Below, in pieces: positions 1 through 5,434 of a DNA stretch of 5,434 nt. The notes under the pieces were generated by a model. The model ran no database searches, was not told the origin of the DNA, and saw only the letters and a list, made by a program, of their open reading frames with translations. Both the position numbers and the translations under genes were made by a program. This DNA comes from Verrucomicrobiia bacterium (GTDB taxonomy: Bacteria > Verrucomicrobiota > Verrucomicrobiia > Limisphaerales > DTLC01). Positions within the stretch are counted from its first letter, which is position 1. Every line of letters starts with the position of its first letter. Where the stretch lies: assembly GCA_025061935.1 (NCBI GenBank), contig JANWZY010000193.1:1-5434 (forward strand), given 5' to 3'.

Positions 1-1335
1 GCCCACGAAATAGCATCCCCGCTCGATGTACGTGTCCAGGTCTATCTGGGCTGTGACATTTGCCGGGATGCCAGCAAAAATATTAATGATCGCCCCCTGC
101 GCCGACTGCTGAACTGCTTGGGCGACAAGTTGCGCAGCCGGGACAAGCAACACGGTGTAACTGAATTTCTCACCGGGTGGCTCTTTAACAGGGTTGTATA
201 TACGCAGCCTGAGCTTGTTCCTAAGCGCCAATGGCGCAGCAAGCTTTTCGAGCACTGCCAACCGTTCGTCATTAATGTCCCCGGCGAAGACGCAAACATT
301 TTGCACGCCTTGGCACAAATCCCGAATCACGTGCATCGTGCCCATCGGTCCGGCCGCGCCGACAACGTTGATCTTCTCACCGGGGCGAATCTCAACCGTG
401 TCGGGAATCACCCGCAGTGCGGCCTCCAGTTCCGCGCCGCGCGTGCCGACTATGCGAATACCACCGTAGTGGACACGGCCTATCGGGGTAACAACGGCCC
501 GCCCGAACTTGCCGCCACACTGCAAAATGATGCACAGTCCAGCCGGCGCAAGTTTTTCGAAAAGGCGCTCTGCAACCGCTGGGTCCGCGCCAAGATAAAG
601 CACATCGTCGAACTGCCCCGGCGGCAACACATCAGGGGCGCAAACGGTAACCTCGGGCGGGTTGGGCCAATTGCGCACAAGCCGGTTGATCTCGGCACCG
701 GCAGCCTGCACAAGTTTCGGATCGGAACCCACCACCAGGCATCTGCCCCCGGGCTTAAGCGTACGCCGCTGCTTTTCAGCGTATGCGTCCTCGACGCATG
801 CCCACGGCTCACACAGCGCGATTGCTGAAGCGGACAGGTGCTCCGGCGCGGGGATCAACATGGACTCACCTTGCGGCGAGGTTATCACGCGTTCGTCCAT
901 CAGTACGTACTGTTGGAGCGCGCCCTCAAAGTTGTACCCGAACGCGGAGTTGCTCGCAGCCGTAGGCAACCATCGGTAATCGGTTTGGACCAGGTACCGC
1001 TCGCCGGGCCGATACTTGGTGACGTTTGGCCCGACAGATACGATTCTAACCACGGCCTCGTGTCCGGGCACGGTCGGTTTCTCACCCGGCACGTAATGCG
1101 GCATCTGCGCCAAGGCCGACCGATCTATTCCGGCGACAATCTCGGACTTGCGCGGATGCGCGCTGAACTGCTTAAGCAACTTCAGGTCGGAAAAGCACAG
1201 CCCGCACGCCTCAACCTTGCACAGGAGCTGGAAAGGCCCCGGCTCCGGCACCGGCTTGGCCTCATTCAACACCAATTGATCCGGCCCAATCAACTGAATG
1301 GCCCGCTGCTGCTTCGGTATCACAGACGAAGTCAC
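1..1335 (-). CDS. Zinc-type MDR dehydrogenase, L-sorbose-1-phosphate reductase-like, C-terminus cut by window edge
   Basis: The frame is open from a GTG at 1335 to base 1, giving 445 residues without a stop. The GTG follows an AGGAGG with a 7-base spacer. The N-terminal GroES-like catalytic domain shows CGLCFSDLK (Cys47, catalytic zinc ligand position), PGHE (His92, Glu93) and CEPWACVE (Glu176). This is the Cys/His/Glu/Glu pattern of the sorbitol and sorbose-phosphate dehydrogenase branch. The four-cysteine structural zinc loop of classical alcohol dehydrogenases is absent. Residues about 317-445 resemble the cofactor domain of SorE-type reductases, with GAAGPMG (326-332), an acidic residue at the end of the next strand (Asp353 in AGDINDERL) and a closing RGCYFVG. 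A second Rossmann-like stretch with a poor glycine motif (VVGSDPKL, about 194-300) lies before it, which is unusual. SorE itself reduces L-sorbose 1-phosphate to D-glucitol 6-phosphate with NADPH; the substrate here is unknown. It is probably cytoplasmic and is cotranscribed with the PHP gene. Confidence 0.9.
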   Translation of the reverse strand, partial: MTSSVIPKQQRAIQLIGPDQLVLNEAKPVPEPGPFQLLCKVEACGLCFSDLKLLKQFSAHPRKSEIVAGIDRSALAQMPHYVPGEKPTVPGHEAVVRIVSVGPNVTKYRPGERYLVQTDYRWLPTAASNSAFGYNFEGALQQYVLMDERVITSPQGESMLIPAPEHLSASAIALCEPWACVEDAYAEKQRRTLKPGGRCLVVGSDPKLVQAAGAEINRLVRNWPNPPEVTVCAPDVLPPGQFDDVLYLGADPAVAERLFEKLAPAGLCIILQCGGKFGRAVVTPIGRVHYGGIRIVGTRGAELEAALRVIPDTVEIRPGEKINVVGAAGPMGTMHVIRDLCQGVQNVCVFAGDINDERLAVLEKLAAPLALRNKLRLRIYNPVKEPPGEKFSYTVLLVPAAQLVAQAVQQSAQGAIINIFAGIPANVTAQIDLDTYIERGCYFVG

Positions 1336-1342
1336 AACAAAC

Positions 1343-1348
1343 CCTCCT
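1343..1348 (-). promoter_or_regulatory. Ribosome binding site of the dehydrogenase gene, overlapping the upstream stop codon
   Basis: The minus strand reads AGGAGG here, a full Shine-Dalgarno core, 7 bases before the GTG at 1335-1333. Two of its bases belong to the TAG stop (1349-1347) of the PHP gene. This placement fixes the GTG as the start and suggests translational coupling between the two genes. Confidence 0.85.
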
Positions 1349-2696
1349 ACTTGATCCGTGCAAGGATGCTATCCGGCGTGGTCTCAGGTGGCAAGTTAGC
1401 CAACACGCCTTCGCGCGCAGGCGAAAGTTCACGCCCTACACGCTCGTAGAAAGCATTTTTAGCCGCAACTGAATCGAAGTTGCGGCGCGCCCACGCGCTC
1501 AAGTACCCGAACCCGCTTTGACGTTGTAAGACCGAATGCGCATACGCTATGTACGCACCTTTAAGAAACACGGGCACAAACGGCTTCAGCTCGGCCGCGT
1601 CGAACGAATCCACAAACTTGTTCCCAGGCGCATTCATCTCAGTCCCAACAATGACCGGCAACCCGTACCTCTCGGCCAGCGCTATCACGTCATGCAAGTT
1701 CTGTAATTTTTGGTCTTTGACCCCGGGGGTAAAATTCCGATCAGGAATGATGTTAATCGCTGCAACGCCAGTAGCCATCGCGACCTGTAAAAGTTCCTCG
1801 ATGCAACGTTCGCCCTCTGAGGTGCCGTCCAACCACGCCAGGGTCGGAATCGCACCCGACTCGAGCACGAACCGATTCATCTCAGCCATGACAGGGAAGG
1901 AACCTTTGCCAGGCTGCACGTATCCGACCCCACCACGCTTCATCGTCTTGGCGCGAAGCAATGCTTGGAGTTTGTCGCGCTCGGCAGGGCACTCGCCTAG
2001 CTTCGACCGCCAAAACGCCTCGCGCGCAGCCGGATCAGGAAACAGCTCCTCGGCCTTGCGCACGTACGCCTCACAGATATGCCGCTCAGTGGCGTTCCCG
2101 CCAGGCGTCAACGGCAACACATCGCGCTCGTAGTCCAGCTCGACCGGGCGCATGTACAAATTCACACGCTGCACCAGCTCACGGTTCCGCTGTTCCGCTG
2201 TGCGCCGCATCCCCGCCAGGTACGCGGCAGCGAACCCGCCCAACTCCGCCGTGGTGAATCCCACGCCCATGTGGTACGCGATCCCGGGCTCGCCCGGCGA
2301 ATTGATGACGCGGTCGGCAAACTCCGGCACGAACACGCGCGACTCGACGCTCACGCATGTCTTCAACTCGAGCAACCGCCCGGCCTCGGTGAACTCGGCC
2401 AGTGCATCCAGCACATCAAAATCAACCACACCGGCAACAGCCAACCCATGCTTACGCGCCAGCCACGCGAACTTCGATGGCGAATACCCGTACGCATTGT
2501 ACGAAAAAAATGTGTGCACATGCAGGTTCACAATCGGGCGCGGCTCGCGCGGAAGCAGATCGTGTCGCCTGGATAGCTCAACCAATCTGAGCAGGGCGCG
2601 CCTGCGCACCTGCGGATCGAAATTATCCAAATCGGCTTCGAGCCGAGTTACTTCCTCGATCTGCATCGGCCCAAAAAGAAACCCGACTCGGCCCAC
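1347..2696 (-). CDS. PHP-domain protein, putative metal-dependent hydrolase with an atypical metal site
   Basis: This is a 449-residue protein. An N-terminal charged helical stretch (about 11-48) leads into NLHVHTFFS, the HxH motif of PHP domains (His59, His61). Other likely metal-site positions are Asp92, Glu118 in SVESRVF, His142 in YHMGVGF, Glu353 in VGTEMNAPGN and His387 in AYAHS. PHP domains usually hold two or three metal ions and act as phosphoesterases (histidinol phosphatase, DNA polymerase exonuclease domains, YcdX-like proteins). Here the usual TDH motif reads VDF (Phe93), and the usual DxH near the C-terminus reads YAH. The metal site is therefore incomplete or rearranged. At about 450 residues it is much longer than a bare PHP domain. 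The GTG start at 2696 has a weak AGAAGA 8 bases upstream. An ATG at 2666 is an alternative but has no ribosome site. Eleven bases separate it from the dehydrogenase, so the two form an operon. Its substrate is not readable; a phosphorylated or cyclic sugar intermediate is a guess. Confidence 0.9.
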   Translation of the reverse strand: MGRVGFLFGPMQIEEVTRLEADLDNFDPQVRRRALLRLVELSRRHDLLPREPRPIVNLHVHTFFSYNAYGYSPSKFAWLARKHGLAVAGVVDFDVLDALAEFTEAGRLLELKTCVSVESRVFVPEFADRVINSPGEPGIAYHMGVGFTTAELGGFAAAYLAGMRRTAEQRNRELVQRVNLYMRPVELDYERDVLPLTPGGNATERHICEAYVRKAEELFPDPAAREAFWRSKLGECPAERDKLQALLRAKTMKRGGVGYVQPGKGSFPVMAEMNRFVLESGAIPTLAWLDGTSEGERCIEELLQVAMATGVAAINIIPDRNFTPGVKDQKLQNLHDVIALAERYGLPVIVGTEMNAPGNKFVDSFDAAELKPFVPVFLKGAYIAYAHSVLQRQSGFGYLSAWARRNFDSVAAKNAFYERVGRELSPAREGVLANLPPETTPDSILARIK

Positions 2697-2849
2697 AAAC
2701 GCAATCTTCTTTCAGCCCGACACAGCATGGAAATTCGATGTTCGAGCCCGGTTTTTGGCGTTTACTGGCCACGAAACGTCTAAACGAGGACTACGAGTCT
2801 AGGCTATTTCCGGCCTTAGTTTGGCCTAGCTGGGCGACCAAGAGCATTC

Positions 2850-2870
2850 ACGGTTGTCGTGCACAACCGT
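2850..2870. other. Perfect 8-bp hairpin in the 2697-2914 intergenic gap
   Basis: ACGGTTGT (2850-2857) and ACAACCGT (2863-2870) are exact reverse complements around a 5-base loop. The hairpin starts 45 bases after the stop codon of the metallopeptidase gene. No T-run follows on either strand, so it is not a standard intrinsic terminator. It could be an mRNA 3'-end stabiliser, a factor-dependent stop or a protein binding site. A weaker 6-bp inverted pair, CTAGGC (2799-2804) and GCCTAG (2824-2829), lies beside it. Nothing else was recognised in this 218-base gap, which must also hold any promoter for the PHP-dehydrogenase pair; no clear -35/-10 pair was seen. Confidence 0.4.
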
Positions 2871-2914
2871 CTGAGCATCGGCTTTGATCTAAGGCTGCGG
2901 AGGGCCGGCGGATG

Positions 2915-3880
2915 CTAATGCTGCGAGCCGCGCGATTCGCCATTCCGGACGCGGTTGGTATGCCCGATTCTGCCAATCGGAATTCTGCCCGAGTAAAAAT
3001 CATCGAACAACGCGGAAGCTTCCGGATCGTACTTTTTGAAGCCTTCCGGACCCGGCTCGGGTTTGGAACCAGTCATACCAAGATCACCGTGCGTGCCGAA
3101 ATACCACATCGTTAGCTCGGCAAAAAACTCGTCCGGGTTCGATCCGGCGTACGAACCGACCCACAAACCTTTGCTGATCGAGCGGCGGTATTGCTCATTG
3201 AACAGCCTCCGGACGTCTTCCGGCAACCCGAAATTGCGCAGGCAATGAGCAAACTCATGCAGGCAAATATCGCGCCCGAAGTACCGGTCTTCGGGTAGCC
3301 GGAGCAGGTTTTCTTCGCCGCACGAGGTCAGCCGTCCGCCCATGCCGCGCGTGCGCTCGTCGCGGGTTAACCCGCCGTACTCGGGCAGTGGCTTGCCTTT
3401 GTCCTGGCGCCACTCAGGCAGGTCGGTCGTGACCTGAGTCCGGCCTATAATGTGCAAGGCTACGCGCGCGTCCAGCAAGTTAGACAAAACCGCCGGCTGG
3501 TTCGGGATCAGGTTGCTGAACATCAGTGATAGTCGGTCGTAAGCTGCGTACAATGCTTCGTCCGATACAACTGCATGCGCCTTGATCGGTATGCCTTGGA
3601 AGTCGAGCACCTTCGAGAAAAACCCTTGTTCCGGTTCGTCCAAAAGAACAATCTTCGGCCGGCCGCGCTCCGTAGCGACTGAATCCGCACTGTGCATCCG
3701 AACCGACATGACAAACACAAAAATCAATGCCGCAACAGCGCACTGCAGCGCCACCCGGCCGCAGATCGAGACATTCCCTTCCCGCGTAGCTACGCCGTCA
3801 GTTCGTTCACCCCTGTTCTCGAAGTTTCCGCATCTGCACCTCATAAAAGCATTTGGTCCAGCATTTACTGACGGCTGCAT
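2915..3880 (-). CDS. Membrane-anchored or secreted HExxH zinc metallopeptidase of unknown substrate
   Basis: This is a 321-residue protein. The ATG start at 3880 is supported by GAGGGG just upstream (GAGG with a 6-base spacer). A 40-residue polar leader with several arginines precedes one hydrophobic segment (about 43-60, VALQCAVAALIFVFVMSV). That means a type II membrane anchor or a signal peptide with an unusually long n-region; everything after it should lie outside the cytoplasm. The catalytic zinc motif is HEFAH (His208, Glu209, His212). The likely third ligand is a glutamate in SNPDEFFAELTMWYFG (Glu251 or Glu255), the arrangement of gluzincin-like peptidases such as the lethal-factor-like group. 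A conserved-looking SCGEENLLRLPED stretch (185-197) comes just before the active site. From memory, proteins with this combination are frequent in Planctomycetes and Verrucomicrobia, mostly annotated as hypothetical. It has no close neighbour on the same transcript and is probably its own unit. The peptidase assignment is fairly sure; no substrate can be proposed. Confidence 0.83.
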   Translation of the reverse strand: MQPSVNAGPNAFMRCRCGNFENRGERTDGVATREGNVSICGRVALQCAVAALIFVFVMSVRMHSADSVATERGRPKIVLLDEPEQGFFSKVLDFQGIPIKAHAVVSDEALYAAYDRLSLMFSNLIPNQPAVLSNLLDARVALHIIGRTQVTTDLPEWRQDKGKPLPEYGGLTRDERTRGMGGRLTSCGEENLLRLPEDRYFGRDICLHEFAHCLRNFGLPEDVRRLFNEQYRRSISKGLWVGSYAGSNPDEFFAELTMWYFGTHGDLGMTGSKPEPGPEGFKKYDPEASALFDDFYSGRIPIGRIGHTNRVRNGESRGSQH

Positions 3881-3884
3881 TTTG

Positions 3885-3890
3885 CCCCTC
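3885..3890 (-). promoter_or_regulatory. Ribosome binding site of the metallopeptidase gene
   Basis: The minus strand reads GAGGGG followed by CAAA and the ATG at 3880. The GAGG core has a 6-base spacer. The internal ATG at 3844 (Met13) has no comparable site, so the long leader before the hydrophobic segment is probably translated. Confidence 0.65.
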
Positions 3891-4169
3891 AGTTCCGTGT
3901 AGGGCTAGCTCATACACAGGTACCCGGCCGCCAGCGCCGTGCGCCTTTCAGGAAATCGCCGCAACTGCCCATAGAGCGTTCTTTAACCCCGAATTTCACA
4001 CCGCTACCGAGAACGTTAAATGCGCGGTGCAGGCTACGCTCGGTGCATACTGAGCCACTGCTACGCATACTTGAACAGTAGCCATAGTATTCCCAGCTTA
4101 GATACGTCACACCCCGCTTTAGCCGTCCCAGAAGGTCTCATGCTCGGGAAACGCTGCACAACTCAAAAC

Positions 4170-4187
4170 CACTGAACCAATTCAGTG
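4170..4187 (-). terminator. Possible weak terminator hairpin upstream of the metallopeptidase gene
   Basis: CACTGAA and TTCAGTG form a perfect 7-bp stem with a 4-base loop. Read on the minus strand, the stem is followed by GTTTTG, a short T-run. It could end transcripts arriving from the RmuC side before the peptidase gene. The stem is AT-balanced and the T-run short, and a hairpin this size is expected by chance in a few kilobases, so the call is tentative. Confidence 0.25.
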
Positions 4188-4274
4188 AACCCTCTAAACC
4201 TCAGCCGCGTCGGCTTGCCTCCAGAAATTCCAACGCCAGATACAAGCCCCGGCACGCCATATGTCCAGCACCCC

Positions 4275-4302
4275 CTCCGGCCAACGCGGTACAGTGCCGG
4301 AG
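4275..4302. repeat. 7-bp inverted repeat next to the main palindrome
   Basis: CTCCGGC (4275-4281) and GCCGGAG (4296-4302) are exact reverse complements with a 14-base loop. It lies 23 bases from the 12-bp inverted repeat and shares the CCGG core. Alone it is weak evidence; next to the stronger repeat it suggests a structured segment. Confidence 0.4.
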
Positions 4303-4325
4303 CCTGCCATTTGGATGCTAGAGAC

Positions 4326-4366
4326 CAATTTGTCCGGCGCGGCGCGTCAATGCACCGGACAAATTG
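4326..4366. repeat. Perfect 12-bp inverted repeat, strong potential stem-loop
   Basis: CAATTTGTCCGG (4326-4337) and CCGGACAAATTG (4355-4366) are exact reverse complements around a 17-base GC-rich loop. A match this long at this spacing is unlikely by chance in 5 kb. No T-run follows on either strand, so it does not look like an intrinsic terminator, and it is too far from the RmuC stop (about 170 bases) for a typical one. Candidate roles are the core of a small RNA, a REP-like palindromic element or a binding site. A 9-base direct repeat, ATGTCCAGC, flanks the area at 4261-4269 and 4375-4383. Confidence 0.8.
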
Positions 4367-4533
4367 CCAGCGGATGTCCAGCGCCAGATTCCCAAACTGG
4401 TCAGCCAGGGTCCGAATACAGCCCCTGCCCGGCTCTGCCACAATACCCCACCCCTACTTGATTCGTTGCATCTTGCGCTGGCACTGGACTGCCATACCCG
4501 GGGCACCCATCCCTGCTTTTTTCGCAAATTTGG

Positions 4534-5434
4534 TCAACCTTCGCCTGTGCGTCCCGGGAACGGCCCGACCGGTTGAATCTCCGACAACGGTTTGCCAGGG
4601 ACACCGCCGCCCAGCTCGATTAACCGTTCGCCCGCAGGCCGCACTCGGGCTTGATAACTCCGCGCCGCAGCGTCGAAAGCCTCTGCCGCCTTTTTCAGAC
4701 CATCTCCGATGCGCTCGAAGTGCTCAATGAAAGTTACAACACGCTTGTAGAGTTCCTGGGCAGCCTCGGCTATTTTACGCGCGTTTTCCGTTTGAGCATG
4801 TTGTTGCCAGCTCAAGCTCACGGCGCGCAGAATCGCAATTAACGACGCCGGAGTCGCAAGAATGATTTTCTTGCTCGCGGCCCACACGATCAGGTCGCGG
4901 TCGCCTTCAAGCGCTGCACTGAACAGTGATTCAGCCGGCAGAAAAAGCACCACGTAATCGAGCGCGTTCGGGAACTGGCTCGGGTAATCGCGTGCTGCCA
5001 AGTCTCTAATTGTTTGTTTGAGTTTCGCCGCATGTGCCTCCAGCGCCTTGGCGCGCTCGACCGGATCCGCAGTGTCCAGCGCGCTTAAAAAGTCCAGCTC
5101 GGGCACTTTGGCGTCAACAATGATGACCCTGTCGCCCGGCAAGTGCACAATCAGGTCCGGCTTCACTTCACCGGCCTGCGCCTGCTCGGTGAAATCGCAA
5201 TGCGCGCTCATGCCTGCGACCTCGACCACGCGCCGCAGCGTCTCCTCGCCCCAACGGCCACGCGCGCGATCAGAACGCAAGACCAGTCTGAACTGGTGCG
5301 TTTCTTGGGCCAATACCTGGCTTTGTTGCGCGAGTGCTTCGAGCTGTTTCCGAACCTCCCCCAGCGCTGTGGCCTGGTCGCGAACGCTCTGGTCCAAACG
5401 TTTTTGATACGCCTCGAGCTGTTCCTTCAGTAGT
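4534..5434 (-). CDS. rmuC: RmuC family DNA recombination protein, N-terminus cut by window edge
   Basis: The frame is open from the window edge to a TGA at 4536-4534, giving 299 visible residues. The TTG at 5397 is an internal leucine, not the start, because coding continues upstream with a Gln/Glu/Lys-rich coiled-coil-like segment. RmuC landmarks appear in order: LRSDRARGRWGEETL (about 5280-5236), the CDFTEQ stretch, KPDLIVHLPGDR with the PD pair (about 5160), VDAKVPELDF with the DxK (about 5115), DYVVLFLPAESLF, KKIILATPASLIAILRAV, and a C-terminal helical region with ERIGDGLKKA. PD plus DxK is the PD-(D/E)xK nuclease-like signature of this family. In E. coli, RmuC limits genome inversions at short inverted repeats; its biochemical activity is poorly defined. 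Most family members begin with an N-terminal membrane helix and coiled coil; these would lie beyond position 5434. The long following gap suggests it ends its transcription unit. Confidence 0.96.
   Translation of the reverse strand, partial: LLKEQLEAYQKRLDQSVRDQATALGEVRKQLEALAQQSQVLAQETHQFRLVLRSDRARGRWGEETLRRVVEVAGMSAHCDFTEQAQAGEVKPDLIVHLPGDRVIIVDAKVPELDFLSALDTADPVERAKALEAHAAKLKQTIRDLAARDYPSQFPNALDYVVLFLPAESLFSAALEGDRDLIVWAASKKIILATPASLIAILRAVSLSWQQHAQTENARKIAEAAQELYKRVVTFIEHFERIGDGLKKAAEAFDAAARSYQARVRPAGERLIELGGGVPGKPLSEIQPVGPFPGRTGEG

Larger units (their letters stand above)
3881..4533. other. Long intergenic region without a convincing gene, partly rich in hairpins
   Basis: About 650 bases separate the end of RmuC from the metallopeptidase start. 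Open frames of 66-92 codons exist on the minus strand (3910-4110 and 4163-4441), but they have weak starts and no recognisable protein features. The part nearest the peptidase gene (3881-4130) must hold its promoter. A weak -10-like TACTAT on the minus strand near 4090 has no matching -35. Short direct repeats occur there: GCTACGC at 4033 and 4060, and GCATACT at 4045 and 4065. The stretch 4261-4440 holds several inverted repeats, listed separately. It could be a structured RNA gene, a small palindromic element or decayed sequence. No tRNA, riboswitch or other known RNA fold was recognised. Confidence 0.6.

Noticed and set aside
118..828. 236-codon open frame on the plus strand
   Set aside because: It lies wholly antisense to the dehydrogenase, whose domain motifs are clear. 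The plus-strand translation is rich in Arg, His and Pro with no recognisable motif.
1549..2802. Several long plus-strand frames opposite the PHP gene
   Set aside because: They are mirror frames of a confidently identified minus-strand gene. Their composition is low-complexity (Ser/Thr/Pro/Arg) with no family features.
3133..3147. tRNA T-arm-like sequence (CCGGGTTCGATCCGG)
   Set aside because: It encodes the residues around NPDEFF of the metallopeptidase. No anticodon arm or acceptor stem can be drawn at the required distances.
3910..4110. 66-codon minus-strand frame ending 29 bases before the metallopeptidase start
   Set aside because: Its GTG start has no good ribosome site, its composition is unremarkable, and it occupies the likely promoter region of the peptidase gene.
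4163..4441. 92-codon minus-strand frame with a GTG start
   Set aside because: A G-rich stretch precedes the GTG but is not a clean Shine-Dalgarno. The product has no recognisable domain, and the 12-bp inverted repeat lies inside it. A conserved homologue would reverse this view.
4515..4522. Plus-strand T-run as a possible terminator
   Set aside because: Only weak 3-4 bp pairings precede it, and no plus-strand gene exists to terminate.
4185..4730. 181-codon plus-strand frame running from the gap into RmuC
   Set aside because: Its second half is antisense to conserved RmuC sequence. Its product is Pro/Arg/Cys-rich without motifs, and I saw no convincing ribosome site.
5395..5397. TTG as the start codon of RmuC
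   Set aside because: The frame stays open to the window edge with coiled-coil-like residues, as expected of the RmuC N-terminal region, so this is an internal leucine.

Overview
The window is a moderately GC-rich piece of a bacterial chromosome. All four recognisable genes lie on the minus strand, so in transcription order it reads from position 5434 down to 1. No rRNA, tRNA, CRISPR array or transposase gene is visible. Phylum is inferred, not proven. The signal-anchored HEFAH metallopeptidase has a CGEENLL stretch and a DEFFAE stretch, and to my recollection this protein type is commonest in Planctomycetes and Verrucomicrobia. The PHP protein and the large sorbose-phosphate-reductase-like dehydrogenase fit the same PVC-type background.

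Layout: (1) 4534-5434 is the 3' part of an RmuC gene, a DNA-maintenance protein, cut by the window edge. (2) 3881-4533 is a gap of about 650 bases with no convincing gene. Its middle holds a perfect 12-bp inverted repeat, with a smaller hairpin beside it and another further towards the peptidase gene. (3) 2915-3880 is a membrane-anchored or secreted HExxH metallopeptidase of unknown substrate. (4) 2697-2914 is a shorter gap with an 8-bp perfect hairpin. (5) 1347-2696 is a PHP-domain protein whose metal site looks partly degenerate. (6) 1-1335 is a zinc-type medium-chain dehydrogenase (MDR) related to L-sorbose-1-phosphate reductase, cut by the other window edge.

The PHP and dehydrogenase genes are clearly one transcription unit: 11 bases separate them, and the Shine-Dalgarno sequence of the second overlaps the stop codon of the first. 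They probably serve one small-molecule pathway, perhaps of a sugar or polyol phosphate, but the substrate cannot be read from the sequence. RmuC and the metallopeptidase are separated from that pair by longer gaps and have no evident functional link to it.

The points most worth a second look are the dehydrogenase, which seems to carry two successive Rossmann-like segments where its relatives have one; the PHP protein, which lacks canonical ligands at two motif positions; and the structured gap at 4261-4440.
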